This document shows positions 1 through 7,490 of a DNA stretch of 27,637 bases, piece after piece; positions within the stretch are counted from its first letter, which is position 1; every line of letters begins with the position of its first letter. Position numbers and translations under genes: made by a program. Location of the stretch: the NCBI GenBank assembly GCA_903922535.1, contig CAIXUF010000531.1, forward strand, positions 1 to 27,637, written 5' to 3'. Below the pieces are notes generated by a model. That model searched no databases, was not told where the DNA came from, and was given only the letters and a program-made list of their open reading frames with translations. The DNA comes from Candidatus Hydrogenedentota bacterium (lineage in GTDB: Bacteria; Hydrogenedentota; Hydrogenedentia; Hydrogenedentiales; CAITNO01).

Positions 1-162
1 GCGGCGATGACCGACCCGCGCTACGACTACATCGTCGGCGTGCAGAAGAACCAAACGCCGCCGCACAGGGTCATGCTGCCGGACGTACCCGTCACCACCC
101 TGCCGCCGCGTTCCCGGCCGACCCCACAGCCGGTGCAGAACGCGCCCGGATTTGCCCCTTGA
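1..162 (+). CDS. gspD: GspD secretin, C-terminal end (5' truncated by window edge)
   Basis: Frame 1 is open from the window edge to TGA at 160-162 and encodes about 53 residues. It begins [13 protein letters not shown] and continues into a proline-rich tail. The duplicated copy downstream preserves the residues just before this point, LRPTIIRDA, which resemble the end of the secretin core in GspD proteins (a [F/L]LRPTIIRD-type strand followed by a DPRY segment). GspD forms the outer-membrane channel of the type II secretion system. The position directly before gspE in an E-F-G-H-I-J-K-L-M operon supports the call. Only the extreme C-terminus is visible, so pore and N-domain features cannot be judged. 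The proline-rich tail may be a lineage-specific extension. Confidence 0.75.
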   Translation, partial: AAMTDPRYDYIVGVQKNQTPPHRVMLPDVPVTTLPPRSRPTPQPVQNAPGFAP

Positions 163-178
163 GGCAGGGTAGGCTTTC

Positions 179-421
179 GTGAAACGGATTCCCTACGCCT
201 ATGCCCGCTCGGCCGGTGTGCTGGCTGCGCCCGACGATCATCCGCGATGCCACCGCAGCCGCGGCGATGACCGACCCGCGCTACGACTACATCGTCGGCG
301 TGCAGAAGAGTCAGACGCCGCCGCACAGGGTCATGCTGCCGGATGTCCCCGTCACCACGCTGCCGCCGCGCTCCCGGCCGACGCCGCAGCCGGTGCAGAC
401 AGCGCCCGGGTTTGCCCTGTG
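179..421 (+). pseudogene. Remnant gspE 5' end fused to remnant gspD 3' end
   Basis: A GTG at 179 opens a second copy of the gspE N-terminus ([16 protein letters not shown]). After about 16 codons it runs out of frame into duplicated gspD sequence and stops at 440-442. In another frame the gspD tail ([20 protein letters not shown]...) reads from about 225 to TGA at 419-421 without a start codon of its own. Neither piece is likely to be functional. The GTG at 179 has the same context as the true gspE start at 439 and could still recruit ribosomes, giving a short aberrant 87-residue peptide. Confidence 0.75.
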
Positions 422-438
422 AGGCAGGATACGCTCTC

Positions 439-1932
439 GTGAAGCGCATCCCCTACGCCTATGCCCGCTCGGCCGGCGTGCTGGCCTCGCCGGACGCGAC
501 GGGCGGGCTGGCCGTCACGGTGCGGACCAGCACCCGGGCGGAAGCCCTGGCCGAGTTGCGCCGCCATTACGGCCTGCCCCTGCTAGTCACCGTGCTGAGC
601 GAGGCAGACTTCGCCGCGGCGCTCTCCGCCGGTTATGCCGAGGGCGAGGATTCCAGCGGCCTGTTCGACGGCCTGGGCGAAGAAGCGGAACTCTCCAGCC
701 TGATGCAGGACAGCCGGCGCATCCAGGATCTGCTCGACGCGGATGACGACGCGCCCATCATCAAGCTGATCAACCTGGTGATTTCCGGTGCGGTCCGCGA
801 GCGCGCGTCGGACATCCACATGGAGCCGTTCGAGCACAGCGTGCGGGTGCGGTACCGCATCGACGGCGTGCTCTACGAAAAGTTCACCATCCCCCGGTCG
901 CAGCAGGCGGCGGTCATCTCCCGCGTGAAGATCATGGCGAACCTGAACATCGCCGAACACCGTCTGCCCCAGGACGGGCGCATCAAGATCCGGCTCAGCG
1001 GCAAGGAGATCGACATCCGCGTGAGCATCATCCCCATCGCCCACGGCGAGCGGGTGGTGATGCGCATCCTGGAAAAGGGCAATTTCCTGTTCAGCCTTGA
1101 GCAGTTGGGCATGGACAAGCGCGACCATGAACTGGTGGACAAGCTGATCCAAAGCTCGCACGGAATCATCCTGGTGACGGGCCCGACCGGATCGGGCAAG
1201 TCGACGACGCTGTACGCCGCGCTGCAGCGCGTGAACTCGCCGGACAAGAACATCATCACGGTGGAGGACCCGATCGAGTACATCATCGCGGGCATCGGCC
1301 AGATTCAGGTGCGCCCCAAGATTGGGCTCACTTTCGCCGCGGGCCTGCGCAGCATCGTCCGCCAGGACCCGGACATCATTCTGGTGGGCGAAATCCGCGA
1401 CATGGAGACGGCGGAGACGGCGGTGCAGGCGTCGCTCACGGGCCATCTTGTGTTCGCCACGCTGCACACCAACGACAGCGCCGGGGCCGTGACGCGGCTC
1501 ATGAACATGGGCATCGAGCCCTTCCTGGTGACCTCGTCCACGATTGCGATCCAGGCGCAGCGCCTGGTGCGCCACGTTTGCGACAACTGCAAGGAGCCGT
1601 GCGGGGCCGAGGACTCGGCGCTGCGCGAGATAGGCATTTCCCCGTCCGATCCGAAGGCGGGATCGCTGATGCGCGGCAAAGGCTGCGACATCTGTTCGGG
1701 CCGCGGCTATTTCGGCCGGACCGGCATTTTTGAGCTGCTCGTGATGACGCCCAAGATCCAGGAGATGGTGCTCAAGGGCGCGGACTCGAACGCGCTCAAG
1801 CGCGAGGCGCGCCGCCAGGGGATGCGCACCCTGCGCGAGGACGGCGCGCAGAAGGTGCTGCGGGGCATGACGACCATCGAGGAGATTCTGCGCGTGACCC
1901 GCAATGATCTCGTCGAGGAGGTCATCGAGTAA
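439..1932 (+). CDS. gspE: GspE, type II secretion traffic ATPase
   Basis: This is the 497-residue cytoplasmic hexameric ATPase that powers pseudopilus assembly. The N-terminal domain covers about residues 1-130. The catalytic core has Walker [10 protein letters not shown] at about 248-256. The Asp-box region is near ITVEDPIEY, Walker B is [10 protein letters not shown] with the catalytic Glu at about 318, and the His-box is [11 protein letters not shown]. The tetracysteine zinc module has CDNC at 381-384 and CDIC at 416-419, typical of GspE. GTG at 439 is chosen because the protein then starts [16 protein letters not shown], which is preserved in the duplicated copy. An upstream ATG at 343 in the same frame would translate duplicated gspD sequence out of frame. 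gspF starts 3 nt after the stop. Confidence 0.95.
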   Translation: MKRIPYAYARSAGVLASPDATGGLAVTVRTSTRAEALAELRRHYGLPLLVTVLSEADFAAALSAGYAEGEDSSGLFDGLGEEAELSSLMQDSRRIQDLLDADDDAPIIKLINLVISGAVRERASDIHMEPFEHSVRVRYRIDGVLYEKFTIPRSQQAAVISRVKIMANLNIAEHRLPQDGRIKIRLSGKEIDIRVSIIPIAHGERVVMRILEKGNFLFSLEQLGMDKRDHELVDKLIQSSHGIILVTGPTGSGKSTTLYAALQRVNSPDKNIITVEDPIEYIIAGIGQIQVRPKIGLTFAAGLRSIVRQDPDIILVGEIRDMETAETAVQASLTGHLVFATLHTNDSAGAVTRLMNMGIEPFLVTSSTIAIQAQRLVRHVCDNCKEPCGAEDSALREIGISPSDPKAGSLMRGKGCDICSGRGYFGRTGIFELLVMTPKIQEMVLKGADSNALKREARRQGMRTLREDGAQKVLRGMTTIEEILRVTRNDLVEEVIE

Positions 1933-1935
1933 ATC

Positions 1936-3174
1936 ATGGCGGTATTCGAATACAAGGCGATGTCCAAGGCCACGGGCAAGACCGTGAGCGGTGTGATTGA
2001 CGCCGACAATGCGGCGACGGCGCGGCGCAAGCTGCGCGAGCAGGATCTGTACCCCACGTTCCTGAGCGACGGGACGGAAAGCGGCGCGCCCGGCGCGGCG
2101 GTTCCCGGGGCGGGCCGCATGTCGCGGGGCCGTGTGTCCGTGCGCGACATTGCCATGATGACCCGGCAGCTCGCGGTGCTGCTGCACGCGGGCATGCCGG
2201 TGGTCGAGGCGCTCAACGCCATGATCGACCAGACCTCGAAGCAGCGCCTGCGCATGGTGATTTTCGACGTGCGCGAGAAGGTGAACAGCGGCCACAGCCT
2301 GGGCGACTCCCTGGCCGACCACCCGCGGGTCTTTTCGGCCCTCTATGTGAACATGGTGCGGGCGGGCGAGACGAGCGGCGCGCTCGAGCAGGTGCTTATC
2401 CGGCTCGCGGACATTCTGGAGCGCAACGCCAAGCTGCGGGCGCAGATCACCGCCACCCTGGCCTACCCGGCGTTCATGGGCTGTTTCGCGATGGCCATCG
2501 TCGTGTTCCTGATGACCATCATCGTGCCGCGCATCACCAAGCTGTTCCAGAAGCAGGGCGGGGATCTTCCCGGACTGACCAAGTCGCTGATCGCGGTGAG
2601 CGATTTCATCGGCCACTGGTGGTTTCTGATCATCGGCGCCGTGTTCCTGATCTTCACCCTCTGGCGGATGTGGGTGTCGAGCGAGAAGGGCCGCATGACG
2701 TGGGACCGGTCGAAACTGCGTTTCCCGCTTTACGGGTCGCTCCACCAGAAACTTGCCAGCGCCCGGTTCACCCGCACGCTGGGCATCATGCTCCAGAGCG
2801 GCCTCACCATGCTGCCGGCGCTCGAAGTGGTGAACACGGTCATTGACAACAAATATATTTTGAGCCGCATGGACGAGGTGAAGGCGGGGGTGCGGCGCGG
2901 CCGCGACCTCGCGCAGCCGCTCAAGGAAACAGGGCTTTTCCCGCCGATGATGATTCACATGATCGAGCTGGGACAGCGCAGCGGCGAACTCGAAGGCATG
3001 CTTGTGCAGGTGGCGGACACTTTTGACGAGGACGTGCGGCTGACGATTGACGCCATTGTGGCCTTAATTGAACCTGCTATAATTATCGTGATGGGCATAT
3101 TTGTCGGCACTTTGGTTCTCGCCATTCTGTTGCCGATCTTCAAAATGAGCACCAACGTCGGAGGCAAACATTGA
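1936..3174 (+). CDS. gspF: GspF, inner-membrane platform protein
   Basis: This 412-residue polytopic protein is of normal GspF length. The N-terminus (MAVFEYKAMSKATGKTVSG) is the standard GspF/PilC opening. Two T2SSF helical-bundle domains follow (DIAMMTRQLAVLLHAGMP at about residue 72, and FTRTLGIMLQSGLTMLPAL at about 277). Three hydrophobic membrane segments are visible, near residues 178-200, 232-250 and 380-403. GspF links the GspE ATPase to the pseudopilus. It starts 3 nt after the gspE stop and its own TGA overlaps the proposed TTG start of gspG, so translational coupling is likely. Confidence 0.95.
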   Translation: MAVFEYKAMSKATGKTVSGVIDADNAATARRKLREQDLYPTFLSDGTESGAPGAAVPGAGRMSRGRVSVRDIAMMTRQLAVLLHAGMPVVEALNAMIDQTSKQRLRMVIFDVREKVNSGHSLGDSLADHPRVFSALYVNMVRAGETSGALEQVLIRLADILERNAKLRAQITATLAYPAFMGCFAMAIVVFLMTIIVPRITKLFQKQGGDLPGLTKSLIAVSDFIGHWWFLIIGAVFLIFTLWRMWVSSEKGRMTWDRSKLRFPLYGSLHQKLASARFTRTLGIMLQSGLTMLPALEVVNTVIDNKYILSRMDEVKAGVRRGRDLAQPLKETGLFPPMMIHMIELGQRSGELEGMLVQVADTFDEDVRLTIDAIVALIEPAIIIVMGIFVGTLVLAILLPIFKMSTNVGGKH

Positions 3175-3581
3175 AACCCATGACCGACAAGAACACCCCC
3201 CGCCGCGGGAATCGCGGCGCAGCCGGCTTCACGCTGGTCGAGTTGATGGTGGTGGTCGCCATCATCGCCATTCTGGCCACAACGGCGGGCATTTACCTGT
3301 TCGGCGCGCTTGACGACGCCGACCAGGCCAAGGCCAAGTCCGAGATCAAGGCCATGAGCGGCGCGGTGACCGCCTACATGCTGAAGAACAACCGCAAGCT
3401 GCCGAACACGCTCGAAGAGGTGGCGCCCTTCATGGATCCCCCCAAGATCCCCAAGGACCCGTGGGGCAACGCCTACGTGTACACCAAAGAGGGCTCGCGC
3501 AGCTTCAAGATTGTGTCGTACGGCCGTGACGGCGCGCCGGGCGGCAGCGACTACGACGCCGACATTTCCAACGCGGACTAA
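3171..3581 (+). CDS. gspG: GspG, major pseudopilin
   Basis: This 136-residue type IV pilin-like protein is the main pseudopilus subunit. The prepilin peptidase site is AAG|FTLVELMVVVAIIAIL, with Glu at +5, followed by the hydrophobic helix. The C-terminal part has DPWGNAYVY and SYGRDGAPGG-DYDADI, the calcium-binding C-terminal signature of GspG. The start is a choice: TTG at 3171 has a GGAGG (3160-3164) 6 nt upstream and overlaps the gspF stop, while ATG at 3181 is 16 nt from that site. I prefer TTG; ATG would shorten the leader from 19 to 16 residues. No truncation is seen. Confidence 0.93.
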   Translation: MKPMTDKNTPRRGNRGAAGFTLVELMVVVAIIAILATTAGIYLFGALDDADQAKAKSEIKAMSGAVTAYMLKNNRKLPNTLEEVAPFMDPPKIPKDPWGNAYVYTKEGSRSFKIVSYGRDGAPGGSDYDADISNAD

Positions 3582-3597
3582 GCCGATCCGGCAAGCC

Positions 3598-4449
3598 ATG
3601 AACCCCGTCCGGCCCAAAAACGGCCGCGCCCCGCGCGGTGCAGAGTGCGGTTTCACGCTGCTGGAGCTGTGTGTGGTCATGGTGATCATCAGCATTGTCG
3701 TGGCCGTCGCGGCGCCGCAGTTTATCGGACTTATCTCTTTTGGCGAGCTGGACGGGGAGGGCCGCTGGCTGGCGAACTTCGGCACGGCGACCGTGTCGGA
3801 GGCGGCCCTGTTCAAGGCGCCCATAACGGTGCGTTTTGACCTTGACAGGCAGGAGTATTATGCCATCCGTCTGATTTATCCCGAGCCGGACACGGATGCC
3901 GACGGCAAGCCCAAGGCGGCGGACCAGATGTCCATGATTCAGCAGACCAAAAGGGACAAGAAGATGTCGTCGTCCGACATGTCGGACATGCTTTCCAGCA
4001 AGAAGGGCATGAACTCCTCGATCAAGGGCGGGCTGCCCAGCGGATTCGACCCGGATTTGGCGGATCAGCAGATGAACGACAAGTTTGGCCGTTTCGCGCG
4101 CCTGTCGCTTGAAACGCGCGCAAAAAACGTTAAACAAAAAGAGGGAATCCTTGACGAGATAGGCCCGCTGTTTGAGAAGAAGTTCACCCTCTCGAATGAT
4201 GAGCCGAAGGAGGAGGAGCAGGGCGGCGTGCTGGGCAAGCACCGGCTGCCGCAGGGGGTGCGCATCGTGTCCATCCTGCGCGACGGCGAGGTGCTGCACA
4301 AGGGCGTGGTCGAAGTCGAGGTGTCGCCGCTGGGCCTGACCAGCATGGCGGCGTTTCATATTGTCAACGGCGACAACGAATACATGACAATCTACTGGGA
4401 TCCGCTGAACGGCCGGGGCCTTTGCCGGCAGGGAAAGCTTGACCTATGA
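3598..4449 (+). CDS. gspH: GspH-like minor pseudopilin, unusually long
   Basis: This 283-residue protein has a prepilin leader, GAECG|FTLLELCVVMVIISIVVA, with Glu at +5. Its position between gspG and gspI fits GspH, a minor pseudopilin near the tip of the pseudopilus. It is much longer than usual GspH (about 150-190 residues). A hydrophilic Met/Ser/Lys-rich insertion at roughly residues 105-165 (QMSMIQQTKRDKKMSSSDMS and following) interrupts the globular domain. The terminal part (LGLTSMAAFHIVNGDNEYMTI) resembles the last strands of GspH. ATG 3598 is the first in-frame start giving a short leader. Ribosome-binding sequence is weak. The H assignment rests on leader, order and C-terminus. Confidence 0.8.
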   Translation: MNPVRPKNGRAPRGAECGFTLLELCVVMVIISIVVAVAAPQFIGLISFGELDGEGRWLANFGTATVSEAALFKAPITVRFDLDRQEYYAIRLIYPEPDTDADGKPKAADQMSMIQQTKRDKKMSSSDMSDMLSSKKGMNSSIKGGLPSGFDPDLADQQMNDKFGRFARLSLETRAKNVKQKEGILDEIGPLFEKKFTLSNDEPKEEEQGGVLGKHRLPQGVRIVSILRDGEVLHKGVVEVEVSPLGLTSMAAFHIVNGDNEYMTIYWDPLNGRGLCRQGKLDL

Positions 4450-4937
4450 GCGCCCGGAGCAGCGCGGGGTTTACCCTGGCTGAGGTGCTGGTGGCGCTGT
4501 CCATTCTTGGCACGGCCCTTTTTGTCCTGATTGGCGCGCACCAGTCGGCGATGCGGCTGCAACTGGAGAGCGAAAGCGCCCTTGAGGAGCGCCAAATGCT
4601 TGAAAGCGCGGTGTCGCGCGCCGAGGTGGCGGTGATGACCGGCAGTCTGGGCGCGTCGGGCCAGTTCGGGGCGCGCTATCCCGGGTGCGGGTGGGCCTTT
4701 GAGGCGCAAATCGCCAGTTCCGACGGGCAAGTGCCGCTGTACCAGGTGACCGCGCGGCTGCAGACGCCCGACGGGGAAAAGAAGCTGGATTTCTTTTACT
4801 TCTACACAGGGTCGGATCAGTCGACCAACAAGGCAAACCTTTCGGGCAAGTCCTCGGTGCACAGCGGCGTGAGTTCGGGCATGTCCGGGTCGAAGAGTTC
4901 ACGCGGCTCGTCCTTCAAAAAGAGTGCGTCGCGATGA
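4446..4937 (+). CDS. gspI: GspI, minor pseudopilin
   Basis: This 163-residue protein has the leader MSARSSAG|FTLAEVLVALSILGTALF, a textbook GspI N-terminus with Glu at +5. GspI starts the tip complex with GspJ and GspK. The core up to about residue 120 (DGEKKLDFFYFYTG) has normal GspI size. About 40 further residues are a Ser/Lys/Gly-rich tail that looks disordered and is not usual for GspI. The gene overlaps gspH by 4 nt (ATGA) and its TGA overlaps the gspJ ATG, so it is translationally coupled on both sides. Confidence 0.9.
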   Translation: MSARSSAGFTLAEVLVALSILGTALFVLIGAHQSAMRLQLESESALEERQMLESAVSRAEVAVMTGSLGASGQFGARYPGCGWAFEAQIASSDGQVPLYQVTARLQTPDGEKKLDFFYFYTGSDQSTNKANLSGKSSVHSGVSSGMSGSKSSRGSSFKKSASR

Positions 4938-5758
4938 TCGGCCGGGCGCGCGGGTTCACCCTGCTGGAGCTGCTGGTGGCGATGTCGGTGATGACGGTGG
5001 TCATCGGGATTGTGTACGCCACGTTTGCGTCGGTGACGGACACGATGGCCATTGCGCGCGACAACGCGGACCGGATGGCGTACCGGATGGCGCTGCGCCG
5101 CAGCCTGACCGAGAATCTCGGCGCCATCTTTTCCGACGCGACGGGAATGCGCGAGGAGCTTCAGCTTTCCGGCACCAATGAAAGCGGCCAATACGGCCCG
5201 GCGGACAAGCTGCGGTTCTGCACCTCGCTGCCGATGCCCGGCGCGTACGCGCTGCCGGGCGTGATGAAGGTGGTGGAATACAGTCTGGTCCCGTCCTCGG
5301 ACATAGATGCGGCCGCGGTGGGCTATCCCGGCGATGACGCGGGGCGGCCGGGCATGGCGCTTCAGATCACCGAGTCGCCGCTGGCCTACGATGAGGGCGG
5401 GGGCGGCGGTTCGGACCAGTTGCCCAGCGTGAAGCGCGCGATTCCGGTCGCCTCCTTCGAGGCGCTGTATTATGACGGTCTTTCGCAGGACTGGAAGAAG
5501 GAATGGGATTCGGTTGCCGAGCAGCGGCTTCCGTGGGCCGTGTGGGTTCGGGTGAATTTCCCCCGGTCCGAGGAGGAGCGCGCCGCGGACAATGCTGCGG
5601 GCGTGGATCTGTCGGAAACGCCGGATATCGAGGTGATGGAGCCCGTTGCCCCCGGCGCGGGCGTTGAGGGCCCGTTTCTGGATTTGAACCATGCGCGGCT
5701 GGATTCCGCGTCTGGGGACATGAGCAACGATGTCAAGTCGTCCAAGAGCTTCAAATAG
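4934..5758 (+). CDS. gspJ: GspJ, minor pseudopilin
   Basis: This 274-residue protein has the leader MIGRARG|FTLLELLVAMSVMTVVIGIVYATF, with Glu at +5. The pattern that follows (DTMAIARDNADRMAYRMALRR...) matches GspJ. GspJ sits with GspI and GspK at the pseudopilus tip. The start is in an ATGA overlap with gspI, and the 3' end overlaps gspK by 29 nt. The stop is TAG, which shows that amber is a normal stop codon in this genome. The length is slightly above average, and a Gly-rich loop (EGGGGGSDQ) lies near residue 156. Confidence 0.92.
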   Translation: MIGRARGFTLLELLVAMSVMTVVIGIVYATFASVTDTMAIARDNADRMAYRMALRRSLTENLGAIFSDATGMREELQLSGTNESGQYGPADKLRFCTSLPMPGAYALPGVMKVVEYSLVPSSDIDAAAVGYPGDDAGRPGMALQITESPLAYDEGGGGGSDQLPSVKRAIPVASFEALYYDGLSQDWKKEWDSVAEQRLPWAVWVRVNFPRSEEERAADNAAGVDLSETPDIEVMEPVAPGAGVEGPFLDLNHARLDSASGDMSNDVKSSKSFK

Positions 5759-7415
5759 AAGGACTGGTCCCGGCGGCGGGGCCGGTGCGCGCGGCGGGCG
5801 CGAGGGCATTGCCCTCGTGCTGGCGCTCGTGTTTGTGTCGCTGCTGAGCGCGCTTGTCGTGGGGTTCATGTACGAGATGGAGGTTTCGGCCTCGCTCGCG
5901 GAAAACCAGGGCTCTGATTTCCAGGCGCTGCTGGCGGCCAAGTCGGCCGTGGCCAACGGCATATCGCTGCTGGCCGACGACCAGATCCAAACGCAGACGG
6001 ACGGCCAGCCGGATTATGACGGCATGACGGACGAGTGGGCCGCGGGCCTGCCCTTTGAGCCGATCAACGACGCGATGATGCGATCCACCATTTCGGACGA
6101 ATATGGAAAGATTAACCTGAACGCGCTCATCCAGCCGAGCACGAGCGGCGGCATGCCCCAGCGCAACGAGGTGCTCATCACGGCGCTGCACAGCTTCTTT
6201 GCGCTGCGCAGCGAAAGCGAGAAGGATCCGGTGGACGCCATTATCGACTGGATTGACTTTAATGACATGGACGCCGAGGAGCCGGACGGGGCGGAAAACA
6301 GCTACTACATGGGCCTTGAAAACCCGTACGCCTGCAAGAACGGCCCGATGGATTCCATTGAAGAGCTGCTGCTGATCAAGGGGGTCACGCCGGAGCTTTA
6401 CTTCGGCGATCCGGATCAGAACCAGTTGCCGCTGTCCGAGTATCTGACCGTGAACGGGGATCCGAACGGCGCGGTCAACGTGAACACCGCCCCCGTGGAG
6501 GTGCTTGCGGCCATGCTGGGAGCCCAAAGCGGCGGCACCGCGGACACGCAGCAGGCGCAGGAGATTTATGAGGAGGTGCGCTCGCAGCCCTACCAGGATC
6601 TGAGCCGTATTTCTGGCATGGTCAGTCCGGGCGCCGGCGTGACGCCGGGCGTGGGTGCCACCGGAGGCACCGCCACGAAACCCGGTTTTGGCGCCACGTC
6701 CACACCGGGTCGGACGGGCGGCTTCAAGCAGAAGAGCCTGGAGGACCCGGAAAAGCAGTTGGGAGGCAGCCGGGGAAGCTTTGGGGGCGGCTCTGGATTC
6801 GGCCAGTCTGGATTCGGCCAGTCCGGGCTTGGGCGGTCCGGTTTCGGGCAGTCGCCGCTGACGGGCACGACCCGGCCAATCGCAACAAACGGCGCGGTTG
6901 TGCCGCCGAACCAGCTTATGCAGCAGCAGCAACAGCAGCAGCAGATGAGGCATTTGTTCAGGGTGAACAGCAATGTCTTCCGCATTTACGGCGACGGCAT
7001 GCTGGATGACGTGCTTGTGCGGGTTGAGGCCTACGTTTGGCGCACACCGTTGGACATTTCCACTCTGCAGAACGGCGGCGGCCAGCCGAACACACTGCCC
7101 CTCACGAACACGGGCGGCACCACCGGCGTCAAGCCGGGCACCTCCACGGGGGGCATCGGCGGCATTGGTGGAAGCTCCCGGACGGGGGGCATTATGAAGG
7201 CCGCGACCGGCGCAGGTTCGGGCTTGAGCGGAATGCAGACGCGGGGCGGCGCGCAGACGGGGGGTACCGCCGCGAATGGCGGCTTGCTGCCGGGCAACGT
7301 GGCGCAGCAGGGAAACATGCCGAACGGCAATCTGCAGGCGCTGGCGGATGCGTACGGCGTGCCGCTGGTGCCCGCCGAGCCGTTCCGCATTTTGGACTGG
7401 AAGGTGATACGCTGA
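5730..7415 (+). CDS. gspK: GspK, minor pseudopilin with large low-complexity insertions
   Basis: This 561-residue protein caps the pseudopilus. Its leader, GGREG|IALVLALVFVSLLSALVVGF, lacks Glu at +5, as is normal for GspK. The helical GspK domain follows, with VDAIIDWIDFNDMDAEEPDG and DSIEELLLIKGV. The VNVNTAPVEVL element is a hallmark of the family. The gene is far longer than typical GspK (about 320-350 residues). Gly/Thr/Ser-rich insertions occur at about 290-390, including tandem GFGQS-type repeats near 356-378. An eight-glutamine run lies at 398-405 and another Gly/Thr-rich stretch at about 450-535. ATG at 5730 overlaps gspJ; the leader requires a start near there. Confidence 0.92.
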   Translation: MSSRPRASNRRTGPGGGAGARGGREGIALVLALVFVSLLSALVVGFMYEMEVSASLAENQGSDFQALLAAKSAVANGISLLADDQIQTQTDGQPDYDGMTDEWAAGLPFEPINDAMMRSTISDEYGKINLNALIQPSTSGGMPQRNEVLITALHSFFALRSESEKDPVDAIIDWIDFNDMDAEEPDGAENSYYMGLENPYACKNGPMDSIEELLLIKGVTPELYFGDPDQNQLPLSEYLTVNGDPNGAVNVNTAPVEVLAAMLGAQSGGTADTQQAQEIYEEVRSQPYQDLSRISGMVSPGAGVTPGVGATGGTATKPGFGATSTPGRTGGFKQKSLEDPEKQLGGSRGSFGGGSGFGQSGFGQSGLGRSGFGQSPLTGTTRPIATNGAVVPPNQLMQQQQQQQQMRHLFRVNSNVFRIYGDGMLDDVLVRVEAYVWRTPLDISTLQNGGGQPNTLPLTNTGGTTGVKPGTSTGGIGGIGGSSRTGGIMKAATGAGSGLSGMQTRGGAQTGGTAANGGLLPGNVAQQGNMPNGNLQALADAYGVPLVPAEPFRILDWKVIR

Positions 7416-7490
7416 TTCGGTTATTTTGGGCACCCGCGCCTTCCGGGCGCGGTGCAACCCGGGTGGACGGTCCGCCCACGGAGTGAAGCA

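Larger units (their letters stand above)
1..484 (+). repeat. Diverged ~260-bp tandem duplication of the gspD/gspE junction
   Basis: Bases 1-~224 recur at 261-~484 with a constant offset of 260 and no indels. By eye there are about 21-23 substitutions over ~224 bp, roughly 90 percent identity. The repeated unit runs from the gspD codons for LRPTII, through the gspD stop, to the gspE codons for the N-terminal [15 protein letters not shown]. Copy 1 starts upstream of the window. The copies meet around 219-226, where gspE-like GTGCTGGC runs into gspD-like CTGCGCCCGACG. Copy 1 supplies the end of gspD and copy 2 supplies the real gspE start, so both genes remain intact and a dead segment lies between them. 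Confidence 0.9.

Noticed and set aside
343..438. Extended gspE N-terminus from ATG 343
   Set aside because: The added residues are duplicated gspD tail read out of frame. GTG 439 gives the N-terminus that is preserved in both copies.
583..2958. 791-residue open frame antisense to gspE and gspF
   Set aside because: It is His/Arg/Ala-rich with no recognisable domain and lies opposite two certain genes. Long antisense frames are expected from the GC-rich third positions here.
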